Positions 1-8,148 of a stretch of DNA of 64,000 nucleotides are shown piece after piece. The notes below the pieces were generated by a model that was not told the origin of the DNA, did not search any database, and saw only the letters and a list, made by a program, of their open reading frames with translations. The first letter of the stretch is position 1. Every line of letters starts with the position of its first letter. The DNA is from Elusimicrobiota bacterium (lineage in GTDB: Bacteria > Elusimicrobiota > Elusimicrobia > FEN-1173 > JAKLIF01): assembly GCA_022709755.1 (NCBI GenBank), contig JAKLIF010000006.1, positions 1-64,000 on the forward strand, in the 5' to 3' direction. Made by a program: the position numbers and the translations under genes.

Positions 1-186
1 GAGGCGGAGGTTCCCGCCGTGAGTCCAATCCTTCTCGGGGACGGAGGCGTCCATCCCCTGGGTCCACGGCTCAAGCAGGTTGATCCGCGCCAGAAGGGTC
101 CCGCGGGAGAGGAATAATAATAGGAATAAGCAGATGGAGGTCTTTGATAAAAGATGGAAAGGGGTCTTTAGAAACCGAACGCTCAC
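1..186 (-). CDS. N-terminal part of a secreted protein (3' end outside window)
   Basis: An open frame of exactly 62 codons runs from a GTG at 186 to the left window edge without a stop. The first 16 residues carry several positive charges (VSVRFLKTPFHLLSKT). A hydrophobic core (SICLFLLLFL) and a small-residue stretch follow, so a Sec signal peptide is likely. The mature part seen begins RINLLEPWTQGMDAS and matches no family I know. GTG was chosen because an AAAAGGA ribosome-binding site lies seven bases upstream and a good sigma70-type promoter sits at 207-236. The gene follows the terminator of the operon to its right, so it is probably a separate transcription unit. Product unknown; it could equally be a short hydrophobic-leader protein. 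Confidence 0.6.
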   Translation of the reverse strand, partial: MSVRFLKTPFHLLSKTSICLFLLLFLSRGTLLARINLLEPWTQGMDASVPEKDWTHGGNLRL

Positions 187-206
187 TGAAGAATCCTTTT
201 TCTTGT

Positions 207-236
207 TTTATAAAGTCACCGGCAGGCATGTGTGAA
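207..236 (-). promoter_or_regulatory. Promoter for the partial secreted-protein gene
   Basis: Read on the minus strand, TTCACA at 236-231 (5 of 6 to the -35 consensus) is followed by an 18-base spacer and TATAAA at 212-207 (5 of 6 to the -10 consensus). A start about seven bases further on would give a 5' UTR of roughly 15 bases, carrying the AAAAGGA ribosome-binding site of the GTG start at 186. The 187-334 interval otherwise holds only this promoter, a short inverted repeat at 272-286 and the upstream operon's terminator. Confidence 0.6.
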
Positions 237-318
237 AAATAATCGGAAGCAAAAATGGGAGCCGATGCTTGTGATGTTTTACATCATTTTGTTTTTGTTT
301 GTCAAATTTCCGTGCAAG

Positions 319-346
319 AAAAAAACAGCGCGCCTCAACGCGGTGT
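319..346 (-). terminator. Rho-independent terminator overlapping the last stop codon of the 335-11419 operon
   Basis: On the minus strand an arm ACACCGCG (346-339), a six-base loop and an arm CGCGCTGT (332-325) form an eight-base stem with one C-C mismatch. A run of seven T follows (325-319, sharing its first base with the stem). The TGA stop of the last gene (337-335) lies inside the loop, so the terminator is partly coding. Confidence 0.6.
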
Positions 347-1321
347 GGAGAGCGTCTCTTGGAGCAGATAGGAGAAGACCACGGTGCACCGGCGCAGGTT
401 CAGGTTCTTCATCTCGGCCGGGAGCGCTTGGGTGGTGGTGGAATCGATGGCTTTGAGGACGACGGTCTGTTTCGGTTTTTGCCGGAGCTGGGACGAGACG
501 TGGTTCAGGATGACGAACGACTCGTCGCGGAGGGCGTCGGAAAAGGGAAGGAACAGCCTGTTCATGTAGAGCATGATCTCGATCCGTCCACGGCGTTCGT
601 TGAGTTCGACGATGTTCTCCGAACCCAATCGGCGGCGTTCCATCTCTTTGGCGAGGATCGCGCGCTGTTGGGACAGGGTCTGTCCGGCGGGCGCTTCCAG
701 GGAGATGGCGGATTCCGTCGGAGAAGCCGCCTCTTCCGTGATGTTTTCGGGCGGCGGCACGGTGTCGGGCATCTGCGGCACGGGGATGAGCGGGACGAAA
801 TTCTTGATGACGGGTTCGGCGGCCGCTTCGGGCGCGACGGCGGTTGCGGGATCCGCCTCCAGGGGCATGGGGACCGGCGACTCCATGGGTTTGGCGGACT
901 GGAAGAGCGCTTCCAGGTCCGTGATCTCGGCCGGAGAGTCCGTCGGCGCCGTGTCCGATTGAGAGAGGATGTCCGGCGTCTGTTCGGCGGCGGGCGGGAG
1001 CGTTTCCGTCGGGGACATCTGTTCGATCTGTTTGTCCATCCCGATCTCCTGGGTGACTTCCTTTGCTTTCTTTTCCCCCAATTTCTGTTCCACGATCTTC
1101 TGGCTGCACAGCATGAGATATTCCCGGGCCACCTCGTTGTTGGGGTCGACCTGGCGGATCTTCAGGAAGGTCTTCATGGCCTTGTTGTATTGGCCCTTCT
1201 CGTAATACTTCATGGCCGTCTGGGTGAGTTTGTTCACGTCGGCGGCCCGGACGGGCCGCACTCCTCCGATCCCGAGGAGGAGCGTGAGGAGGAGGGCGCC
1301 GGCGAAGGTCTTTTTCGTCAT
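335..1321 (-). CDS. Secreted TPR protein with OmpA-like C-terminal domain
   Basis: 328 aa. A signal peptide (residues 1-26, ending VRAAD) is followed by a TPR-like helical pair at about 30-75 (KYYEKGQYNKAMKTFLKIRQ). A long Pro/Glu/Ala-rich linker covers about 95-215. The C-terminal 100 residues resemble an OmpA/MotB peptidoglycan-binding fold: a beta strand (RIEIMLYMNRLFLPFSDA), an Asp in VLKAIDST, and NLNLRRCTVVFSYL matching the N-x2-LS-x2-RA helix. The canonical spacing is altered, so peptidoglycan binding is inferred. Last gene of the ExbB/ExbD/TonB operon; its start overlaps the upstream stop by ATGA. Probably a periplasmic anchor or Pal-like partner of the energised complex. Confidence 0.8.
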   Translation of the reverse strand: MTKKTFAGALLLTLLLGIGGVRPVRAADVNKLTQTAMKYYEKGQYNKAMKTFLKIRQVDPNNEVAREYLMLCSQKIVEQKLGEKKAKEVTQEIGMDKQIEQMSPTETLPPAAEQTPDILSQSDTAPTDSPAEITDLEALFQSAKPMESPVPMPLEADPATAVAPEAAAEPVIKNFVPLIPVPQMPDTVPPPENITEEAASPTESAISLEAPAGQTLSQQRAILAKEMERRRLGSENIVELNERRGRIEIMLYMNRLFLPFSDALRDESFVILNHVSSQLRQKPKQTVVLKAIDSTTTQALPAEMKNLNLRRCTVVFSYLLQETLSTPR

Positions 1322-2304
1322 GGGTGGGCGATCATCATGAGGGAGGTGACGCGTCCCCGTTTGGATGGGGCTTCGGTGGTCAGGGTCATGTCTTCGTCCC
1401 GGATCAGGAGCCGTTTCTTCAGGAATTTTTTCCAGAGGTCCAGGCGTTTCTGCGTCAGAGCCGCGGCGGCGGGCGGGTCGTAGACGATGACGCGATAGGG
1501 CGTGCCCATCCGGAGACGGAGCAGGTCCAGGGCCGCTTCCAGATAGGAGAGCGCGTCCTTGGAGAATTCGGCCGACTCCTTCTCGTAGAGGCGGTCGTTG
1601 TTGAACTCCACGTGGAGGAGGCCGTCCTGTTCGTATTGAATGGTGTCATACTGGACGGCGTCCCCGTAATATTTCTGAGTCCGGGCCATCGCGTCGATGT
1701 AGATCATCATGGGGGTGTAGGCCTGCCCCACGCGGATCTGGAGTTCGGAATTCGTGAAACCGTCCCATTCCATGAACGCCGTCGGTGCCGCATCGCCCGT
1801 GAGGCTCTTCACCGTCTCGTTGGATTGGTTGACGATGCGGAACTCCCATTTCACGTCGGAGCCGGTGACGGCCGGGATGGTCATCCGGAAGAAGGGGGCT
1901 TGCGGGATCCGCGTCATCTCCGGGGAGAGCGTCTGCCGGCTGAGGGTGACGATGGATTTGATCTTGTCGTTGTAATCCATGTGCTGGACCTGTTGGCGGA
2001 GGATGGTTTCCGTCTGTCCTTCGGGAGAGAGGGCCAGGACGTCCTGGAGCGGGAGGTCCGTCGGAGGAGGCAGTTTCTGGATGGGCACGTCATCCTTGGC
2101 GCGTCCGGTGATGGTGACGTCCAGGGATTCGGCGGGCGCGTCCGGAGCGGTCTGTGTCTGCGACGGGTCGGGCGTGTTGGACGGGGCGTCGGCCGCCCTC
2201 AGGGGTGTCCCGGAGAGCAGCGACAGGGCGACGATCCCTCCCCCGACGACGGCCGGGGCCGTGACGCGCCAGAACCGCTGCAGGAGGTGTCGGAGGGTCA
2301 TCAT
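1318..2304 (-). CDS. Secreted protein of the TonB operon, possible OmpA-like C-terminus
   Basis: 328 aa. The N-terminus has basic residues, then a hydrophobic stretch (about 13-31) and LRAAD, consistent with a signal peptide. Residues 33-60 are Pro/Thr/Ala-rich. Residues about 150-215 form a beta-rich stretch resembling a FlgD-type Ig fold (KWEFRIVNQSNETVKSLTGD). The tail contains LHVEFNNDRLYEKESAEF, VIVYDPP and KRLDLWKKFLKK, which has the outline of an OmpA domain with the Asp and Arg kept. No family is recognised with certainty. The start is set by the ATGA overlap with the TonB-like gene; an open frame continues upstream but there it is in the wrong register to that gene. Likely works with the neighbouring periplasmic proteins. 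Confidence 0.75.
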   Translation of the reverse strand: MMTLRHLLQRFWRVTAPAVVGGGIVALSLLSGTPLRAADAPSNTPDPSQTQTAPDAPAESLDVTITGRAKDDVPIQKLPPPTDLPLQDVLALSPEGQTETILRQQVQHMDYNDKIKSIVTLSRQTLSPEMTRIPQAPFFRMTIPAVTGSDVKWEFRIVNQSNETVKSLTGDAAPTAFMEWDGFTNSELQIRVGQAYTPMMIYIDAMARTQKYYGDAVQYDTIQYEQDGLLHVEFNNDRLYEKESAEFSKDALSYLEAALDLLRLRMGTPYRVIVYDPPAAAALTQKRLDLWKKFLKKRLLIRDEDMTLTTEAPSKRGRVTSLMMIAHP

Positions 2305-3632
2305 TTGACGGCGAAATTGAAGGTGATCGAACCGACTTCTTCCCGGTATTGATCGGACGGGAGGGGCTCGAACAGCCATTTTTTCAGGGACGAGATGGCG
2401 AGCTCGTCCATCTGGGAGAAACCGGAGGTGCGGATGACCATGATGTTCTCCTTGACGGCTCCTTCCGGCGTCACCGTGAATTGGAGGACGACCGAGGCCT
2501 CGATGCCGCGCGCCTGGGCCCATTCCGGGTAGGCCGGGAGTTCCCTGTGTTTGATGGGGCGGTTGGCCAGGGGCCCGACGATCGAGAAGAGAGGTTTTTG
2601 AGCCGCCTTGGGCTGGATGCGTTTGGGCAGTGTCGGGAGGACCGGCGGCGCGGGGGCGGGCGTGGCCGAGACCAGCACCCCCTCGTTTCCCGTCGAGGAA
2701 CGCTGTTTGTCGGCGAATTTCTTCTCCTCGGCGGGCTTGGACGGTTCCGGGGCGGCGATGACGGACTGCCGGGACGACGGCACGGAGATCGGGGCGGAGG
2801 CCTGCGCGCCGGCCAGGGCCGGTTGCGCCGGCCCTCCGGCGGGGAGCTTGTCCGCGGAAGATTTCATCTGGAGCGCGCCCTTGTTCGATCGGGCCGGGGC
2901 GAGGATGGCGTTGGGGTCCGACATGGTCTTGGAGCCGACGGGGATCACGACCACGTTGGCGTCGTTGCCGCCGCCGGTGCTGGCCGTCCTTATCCCTCCG
3001 TCGGAACCACCGCCGATGGAGACCGGCATGTCCACCTTCGCCATCTGGAAACCGCCTTTGCTCTTCAGAGTCCCCCCGCCCGCGGGTCCGTCGACGGAAG
3101 ACAGGCGCGAGGTCTTCAACGAGGCGGCGGCGCCACCGGACAGTTTGATGTCGCTGGAGGGTCCGCCGGACAGTTGCATGGATTTCCCCTGGAAGGCCCC
3201 CTTCTCCTGGAGCAGTTTCTGTTGCTGCATGGATTTGTCCGCCAGGAGCTTTTCCTGGAGTTTGCCGGTCTCCGGCCCCTTGAGCAGTTGATCGGAGAGT
3301 TTGGGGGTGACGGGGGGCGGCGGCGGAGGCGCGGTCCGCTGGAACATCTGGCTGAGCTTGTTGACCATGCTGTCTGCTTTCTTTTCCGGTTCCAAGATCT
3401 TCGGGAGCTCGATCTTCGGCGGAGCCGGGATGATCACCTTCTGCCGTTTCTTGGCCTGTTCCTCGACGAAATCGATGTTGACCAACCGTTCGAACGCCTT
3501 GCCTTTCTGTTTCTTGGCGGCCATGCGGATGTTGATCGTGATCAGAGGCACGTGGATCAGGATCGCGACGGCCATGAAGATCGCTTCCCAACGGATGGAC
3601 GGCCTGCTGTATGGAAGTTCCCAGTTGCGCAT
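2301..3632 (-). CDS. TonB-family energy transducer
   Basis: 443 aa. A short cytoplasmic N-terminus and one membrane helix (about 15-37, IFMAVAILIHVPLITINIRM) precede a Lys/Glu/Pro-rich stretch with a run of prolines near residue 100. A long Gly/Ser/Ala low-complexity periplasmic spacer covers about 140-330. A C-terminal TonB domain fills the last 90 residues: YPEWAQARGIEASVVLQF, then TPEGAVKE and LKKWLFEPL, all typical of the family. TonB proteins carry the proton-motive-force output of ExbB/ExbD to outer-membrane partners. The spacer is longer than in E. coli TonB (about 240 aa). Start at MRNWEL just after the ExbD stop. No TonB-dependent receptor is in the window, so the partner is unknown. 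Confidence 0.88.
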   Translation of the reverse strand: MRNWELPYSRPSIRWEAIFMAVAILIHVPLITINIRMAAKKQKGKAFERLVNIDFVEEQAKKRQKVIIPAPPKIELPKILEPEKKADSMVNKLSQMFQRTAPPPPPPVTPKLSDQLLKGPETGKLQEKLLADKSMQQQKLLQEKGAFQGKSMQLSGGPSSDIKLSGGAAASLKTSRLSSVDGPAGGGTLKSKGGFQMAKVDMPVSIGGGSDGGIRTASTGGGNDANVVVIPVGSKTMSDPNAILAPARSNKGALQMKSSADKLPAGGPAQPALAGAQASAPISVPSSRQSVIAAPEPSKPAEEKKFADKQRSSTGNEGVLVSATPAPAPPVLPTLPKRIQPKAAQKPLFSIVGPLANRPIKHRELPAYPEWAQARGIEASVVLQFTVTPEGAVKENIMVIRTSGFSQMDELAISSLKKWLFEPLPSDQYREEVGSITFNFAVK

Positions 3633-3634
3633 CG

Positions 3635-4045
3635 TCAGTCCTTGATCTGCTGTGTGCCCAGGGCGATCCGCTGGGCCCCCGCCTGTTTCACGATCTTCAG
3701 GAGTTCCGTCAGGTCCCCGTACACGGCTTCCTTGTCGGCTCCGATGATGACGAGCACGTCGTCTCCCTGCTCTTTCAGCAGCATCTTTAAAATGTTCGGC
3801 AACTCGCCCTTCTCGATGGTTTCGGTGTTGACGGCCATGCGTCCGTCGGGCATGTAGGAGATGGTGATGCTCTGTCCCTGGGTCTCCTTCGTGCGCGCCT
3901 CGGGGAGTTTGACGGGAAGGTTCGGCGTGTTCATGAGAGGCGACATGACCATCAGGATGATGAGCATCACCAGGCAGAGGTCGATCACCGGGACGATGTT
4001 GACGCCGGAGATGGGCGTGTCGCTGAAGGAGCGGTTGGTCTTCAT
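3635..4045 (-). CDS. exbD: Biopolymer transporter ExbD/TolR (second copy)
   Basis: 136 aa, the normal ExbD length. A single N-terminal membrane helix contains VNIVPVIDLCLVMLIILMV, with the functionally essential Asp at about residue 22. A periplasmic domain follows (GDDVLVIIGADKEAVYGDL, then IVKQAGAQRIAL), as in ExbD/TolR. It forms the proton-channel core together with ExbB. The start overlaps the stop of the first exbD copy by ATGA. The two copies are clearly diverged (for example PNLPVKLPEAR here against MINVSTPQIK in the other), so they are paralogues with possibly different jobs, as AglQ and AglS are in Myxococcus. Confidence 0.93.
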   Translation of the reverse strand: MKTNRSFSDTPISGVNIVPVIDLCLVMLIILMVMSPLMNTPNLPVKLPEARTKETQGQSITISYMPDGRMAVNTETIEKGELPNILKMLLKEQGDDVLVIIGADKEAVYGDLTELLKIVKQAGAQRIALGTQQIKD

Positions 4046-4503
4046 TCGTCGGTCTCCGTCGGGGAGGCCGCTTTCTTGAGCAGGGATACTTTCTGCGCGC
4101 CGTTCTGTTTGGCCGTGTCGAGGATGTGCACGACGGCGCCCACCTTGATGTCCGGATCGGCGCTGACCAGGACGGGTCGGTCCGGATCGTCGGAAAGCCT
4201 TGCGCGCAGGGCCTCCATGAGCTGGGCTTCATCCCGCACCGGGACGTTGTTGAGCGTGTAGCCGCCGTTCGTGACGGAGATGATCAGGGGTTCCGGGGGT
4301 TTCTTCGCCGGCTCCTCCTTCGGCTGTTCGATGTTCTTGTCGGCCTTGATCTGGGGGGTGGATACGTTGATCATGGAGTTGGAGATCATGGGGGAGAGAA
4401 CCATGAGCACGATCAACAGCACCAGCGTCACGTCCGCCAGGGGGACGATGTTGATCTTCTGGGTCTCGTCCAGGTCGTCTTCGTTGTTGAGAGGGTTTTC
4501 CAT
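4042..4503 (-). CDS. exbD: Biopolymer transporter ExbD/TolR (first copy)
   Basis: 153 aa. An acidic cytoplasmic N-terminus (NNEDDLDE) is followed by a membrane helix with INIVPLADVTLVLLIVLMV carrying the conserved Asp at about residue 24. A Lys/Glu/Pro linker and the periplasmic ExbD fold follow (RPVLVSADPDIKVGAVVHIL). A good ribosome-binding site (AAAAGGAA) precedes the ATG in the 25-base gap after exbB. It should assemble with ExbB in the inner membrane to convert proton flux into movement of the TonB-like protein. Confidence 0.93.
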   Translation of the reverse strand: MENPLNNEDDLDETQKINIVPLADVTLVLLIVLMVLSPMISNSMINVSTPQIKADKNIEQPKEEPAKKPPEPLIISVTNGGYTLNNVPVRDEAQLMEALRARLSDDPDRPVLVSADPDIKVGAVVHILDTAKQNGAQKVSLLKKAASPTETDE

Positions 4504-4528
4504 GGGCGATGTTCCTTTTCCGTCGGGG

Positions 4529-5152
4529 TCAGATGTCCTTCCCTGTCGTGAGGATGATCATGATCTCCTGTCCGAACAGGTTCAAGCTGTTCAGCACGTG
4601 CCTCATCTTGAAGTTGAAGTAGTTGTAGAGGATGGCCGCGCTGACGGCGACGGCGATGCCGGCGGCGGTGGCGATGAGCGCTTCCGAGATGCCAGCCGCG
4701 ACGATGGTGGGACCGCCGGAGCCCGAGAGGGCCAGGTCGCGGAAGGCGCGCATGACACCGAGGACCGTCCCGAGGAGACCCAGCAACGGCGAGATGAAAC
4801 TCAACGTGCCGAAGAGGCCCAGCCGCCGGGCCAGGAGGGTCTGGATCCGTTGGTAGTGGAGGGTCAGGATGCTCTCCAGGTCGTCCCTCTTCTTTCCGGC
4901 CGCCGACATCACCGATTCCATGGCTTCGGCGATCAGCCCCGTGTGCTGGGCGCAAAGCTCCCGCGCCTCCTTGTGTTTTCCGTCGAGGGCCAGGGCCTTC
5001 ACCTTTTGGAACATCTTCACGTCCACCGAGGCCATCCGGAAATAGAAAATGATCCGCTCCAGAAAAACAGCGACCAGCAGGATGGACAGGACGAGCAGCA
5101 CGGGCATCACCAGACTGATCTTCATCAGTTCCACGAACGTTAAATCATGCAT
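4529..5152 (-). CDS. exbB: MotA/TolQ/ExbB proton channel protein
   Basis: 207 aa with the family's three membrane helices at about 12-32, 113-137 and 150-180. Between TM1 and TM2 is a cytoplasmic helical stretch (KEARELCAQHTGLIAEAMES). The TM2-TM3 signature is present (SFISPLLGLLGTVLGVMRAF, then ISEALIATAAGIAVAVSA). It forms the pentameric channel around the ExbD helices. It shares one base with the TPR gene stop (TAATG), and a strong AAGGAGG site lies within the end of the TPR gene. One ExbB with two ExbDs is the stoichiometry of gene content seen in AglRQS-type systems. Confidence 0.92.
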   Translation of the reverse strand: MHDLTFVELMKISLVMPVLLVLSILLVAVFLERIIFYFRMASVDVKMFQKVKALALDGKHKEARELCAQHTGLIAEAMESVMSAAGKKRDDLESILTLHYQRIQTLLARRLGLFGTLSFISPLLGLLGTVLGVMRAFRDLALSGSGGPTIVAAGISEALIATAAGIAVAVSAAILYNYFNFKMRHVLNSLNLFGQEIMIILTTGKDI

Positions 5153-8148
5153 TACGGGTTTCCTCCTTGAAGTAGTTGAAGTCGTTGTTGGGCCGTGGCG
5201 GCGCTCTGTTCGTCCGGATTGCTCTTGAGGACGTCCTGGTAGGTGGCCCTGGCCGCGTCGAGTTTGTTCTCGATGATGTAGATCTCAGCCAGTTGGAGCA
5301 GTCCGCCGAGCCGGTAGGGATTGTTCTTGGGCTGGACGTCTCTGAACTGTTCATAGGCGGCCCGTTCTTCGTCGAGCCGGTTGAGCTTCCGGAAGCACCG
5401 CGCCACGCCGAACAGGGCCTCCGGATATTCCGTGAGATTGGAGGTGACCTCCCGATACACATGGATGGCCTTGTCGTCCTGCCCTACTTTTTCGAACAGG
5501 GCCCCCATCTGGAGGTAGATCCCCCCCACCTCCGCCGCGTCGGCGTAGTTCTGGATGTAATAGCGGTAGGCGTCGATGGCTTTGTCCGTTTCCTGGATCT
5601 TCGTGTAGCACAGCGCGACGTTCAGGGCGGCGTTCTTGGCCATGGGGTCGTCGGGGAAGGCGGTGACGAAATCATCGAACGCTTCGGCGCTCTTCAGGAA
5701 CTCGTTCTGGTTGAAGTAGCTGACGGAGAGGTGGAACTTGGCCACGCCGACCTGCGAGTCCGTCGGAAAATATTGGATGAAGTTCATGTAGGCCGGGGTG
5801 GCCTCCACGAACTTCTCCTGTTGATAGAAAGATTCCGCCCGGTAGAAGGCCGCCTGAGGGGCGAGGCTCGAGGACGGGAACTCGAACATGATCTTGTCGA
5901 AATAAGACCGGGCGCGGACGTAATCCTTGTTGTTGTAGGCCTTCGCCCCCTCTTCCCAATAGATGTCCGCCAGGATCGCGCTCTTGGGCTGTTTCTGCGT
6001 GAGCTTCTGGATCTCCTCGGGCGTCTTGTTCGCCCGGTAATAGCAGGTCTGCAACAGGGAGAGCACGTTGGGCGTCTCCGGGTCGTTGGGATACCGGGAG
6101 AGGAAGTCCGTGAAATGTTTGATGGCCAGCGCGTAATTGGCGGTGTTGTAATAGACCTGGCCGATCTGGAGCCGCGCCTCTTTCACGTTCCCCGATTTCG
6201 AATAGTCGTCGAGGATCGTTTGGTAGGATCGGATCGCTTCGGTGGACTGTCCCAGGTCGAACTGCGTCTTGGCGATCTTCAGGAGGGTCTCCGGCGATTT
6301 CGGGTCTTTCCGGTGTTCCTTGACCAGTTTTTGCCAGGCGGCGACGGCGTCGGTGTAATATTCCGCCCGGTAGAGCGAGAGCCCTTCCTGATAGAGGGCG
6401 AAGGGGACTTTGACGTGTTGGGGGGCGATCTGTTGGAAGCTCCGATAGGACGCGGCGGCGTTCTCGTAGTCGCGGGAATTGAAGTAGACGTTCCCCATCT
6501 CGACCATGATGTCTCCCATGGCGACGGCGTCCGCCTTTTCCTGGGCGGCCTGGTAGGTCCTCTGAAGGGTCACGATGGCCGTGTTGAAATCCTTGTCGAC
6601 GGCGTAGGAGACGGCTTGTCCGATCAGCGCCTGGGACACCAGCGGGTCCGTCGGCTTGGCGAGGTCCAGGAACTTCTGATAGAACGAGCGGGCCTCCTTC
6701 CCGTTCTCCAGGTTCAGATGGGATTCCGCGATCCAGTAGAGGACATCGGGATGTTTCTTCCGGATCTCCGGCGCCAGCGTCTCCCACTGGTGGTTGACCT
6801 GGGTGACCACCGGGATGTACTGCCGGGACCGGAAATAGGCGATGGCCGTCAGCTGGAGCGCTTTGGCGGCGTAGATGGATTTCGGGAAATTGTCGACGAC
6901 GAGCTGATAGCTCGACACGGCTTCCGGATATTGGTTCATCTTCTGGTAGGCGTATCCCTGGATGAGGAGCGTCTTGGGGGTGAGTTCGGGGTCCCAGGAA
7001 TTCTTCAGGAGTTCGTTGGTCTGGCGCACGGCCTCCTTGTATTCCTCGACGGCCGTCAGCGCCCAGGTGTAGCGGAACAGAGTGTCCGGCGTTTTTCGTT
7101 TGGAGCGGATCTCCGCGTGGAGGAGTTTCACCAGCGGGTGGAGTTTTTTCTGTTCCGCCAAACTCTCCGAGAGGACGTAGGTGAACGACGGCGCCAGGGC
7201 ATGGTTGCGGTTGACGCGGCGCAGGGACCGAAGACGTTTCTCCGTCTCCTTGAATCGGTTCCGTCGGAAATCGGTGCACGCCAGCCGGTAGGAGGCGAGG
7301 GTGTGCCAGGAGGGCGCCGGCTTGTCCCGGAGGATGCCGTCGAAGGTCTCGCCGGAGAGGTTTAGGTCCTTCTCCTGATAGAACGTCTCTCCCAGTTCGA
7401 ACCGGGCGCGTTCCCCCCAGACGGTCTTGGGATGGCCCTGCACGATCTTCTTGAAGGTGGAGAGGGCCTCCACGGGTTTCTTGATCTCCCGCTGGCAGAG
7501 TCCCGCGAAATACAGGCAGGCCGGATCGTCGGGGTTGCGGAGGAAATAGGCCAGGGCCTCGTCGAACTTCTTGTTCTCCCAGAGGACGAGCCCGAGAGGG
7601 AGCATGACGTCGGGGTCGGTCTCATAGGCGGGATAGAAGGCGGTCAGCTCCTGCATCCGCGTGAGGGCTTCCTCGCGGTTGTTCTGGGCCAGGTCCGACA
7701 CCGTCATCCCCAGGAGGGCTTCCGGGATGAGGGCGCTGAGGGTGCTTTTCCCGACGATGGAATAGGCCTCGAAGGCCTGCTTATAGAACCCCAGCTGGAA
7801 GTAGCAGTCGGCGAGTTTCTGGAGGATGCTGATGTTGAAAAATTCGTCGTCGAGCGGGACGGCCGCGATGATCTGGAATATCTCCGCCGCCCGTTTGTAG
7901 TCGCCCTTCTCCATGTAGAGGTCGGCCACCAGGTATTGGGCGTGGATCCCTTCTTTCCCCGGCGCGTGCCGCTTCAGGAACTTCAGGAAATCCTCGAGGC
8001 TCCTCTGGGCCTTCTTTGGGGTGAATTGGAAGGTATACGTCCTCAAGCCCTCTTTGTCGGCGGGATTGCCGGCCGGCAGGGTCGCGGCGGCCAGCGGCGC
8101 GGCGAGGGAAAGAGACAGGAGGGAGGCGAGAAGACGGGACCGGGTCAT
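5152..8148 (-). CDS. Large periplasmic tetratricopeptide-repeat protein
   Basis: 998 aa. The N-terminus MTRSRLLASLLSLSLAAPLA ending AAA is a signal peptide. The rest is almost wholly TPR units, for example DYKRAAEIFQIIAAV, QYPEAVSSYQLVVDNFPKS, NYALAIKHFTDFLSRYPND and KAIDAYRYYIQNYADAAE. The spacing is that of YbgF/CpoB and BamD-like repeats. It is probably a periplasmic scaffold. The start at 8148 is chosen because it overlaps the upstream stop by ATGA and begins the signal peptide; the open frame upstream of it is an accidental extension into the neighbouring gene. Large TPR proteins next to ExbB/ExbD/TonB recall the Glt proteins of the myxobacterial gliding complex, but function here is inferred only from context. 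Confidence 0.88.
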   Translation of the reverse strand: MTRSRLLASLLSLSLAAPLAAATLPAGNPADKEGLRTYTFQFTPKKAQRSLEDFLKFLKRHAPGKEGIHAQYLVADLYMEKGDYKRAAEIFQIIAAVPLDDEFFNISILQKLADCYFQLGFYKQAFEAYSIVGKSTLSALIPEALLGMTVSDLAQNNREEALTRMQELTAFYPAYETDPDVMLPLGLVLWENKKFDEALAYFLRNPDDPACLYFAGLCQREIKKPVEALSTFKKIVQGHPKTVWGERARFELGETFYQEKDLNLSGETFDGILRDKPAPSWHTLASYRLACTDFRRNRFKETEKRLRSLRRVNRNHALAPSFTYVLSESLAEQKKLHPLVKLLHAEIRSKRKTPDTLFRYTWALTAVEEYKEAVRQTNELLKNSWDPELTPKTLLIQGYAYQKMNQYPEAVSSYQLVVDNFPKSIYAAKALQLTAIAYFRSRQYIPVVTQVNHQWETLAPEIRKKHPDVLYWIAESHLNLENGKEARSFYQKFLDLAKPTDPLVSQALIGQAVSYAVDKDFNTAIVTLQRTYQAAQEKADAVAMGDIMVEMGNVYFNSRDYENAAASYRSFQQIAPQHVKVPFALYQEGLSLYRAEYYTDAVAAWQKLVKEHRKDPKSPETLLKIAKTQFDLGQSTEAIRSYQTILDDYSKSGNVKEARLQIGQVYYNTANYALAIKHFTDFLSRYPNDPETPNVLSLLQTCYYRANKTPEEIQKLTQKQPKSAILADIYWEEGAKAYNNKDYVRARSYFDKIMFEFPSSSLAPQAAFYRAESFYQQEKFVEATPAYMNFIQYFPTDSQVGVAKFHLSVSYFNQNEFLKSAEAFDDFVTAFPDDPMAKNAALNVALCYTKIQETDKAIDAYRYYIQNYADAAEVGGIYLQMGALFEKVGQDDKAIHVYREVTSNLTEYPEALFGVARCFRKLNRLDEERAAYEQFRDVQPKNNPYRLGGLLQLAEIYIIENKLDAARATYQDVLKSNPDEQSAATAQQRLQLLQGGNP

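Noticed and set aside
272-286. TGATGT-TTT-ACATCA inverted repeat followed by T-rich sequence, as a plus-strand terminator
   Set aside because: Stem is only six AT-rich pairs and no plus-strand gene ends here. The better candidate for the minus-strand operon is at 319-346. It could be an operator for the 186-1 gene but lies upstream of its promoter.
299-1483. Long plus-strand open frames antiparallel to the minus-strand genes, here and across most of the window
   Set aside because: They are mirror frames caused by GC-rich codon use. They show Arg/Gly/His/Asp-rich composition, no recognisable domain, and no ribosome-binding site, while the opposite strand has clear families.
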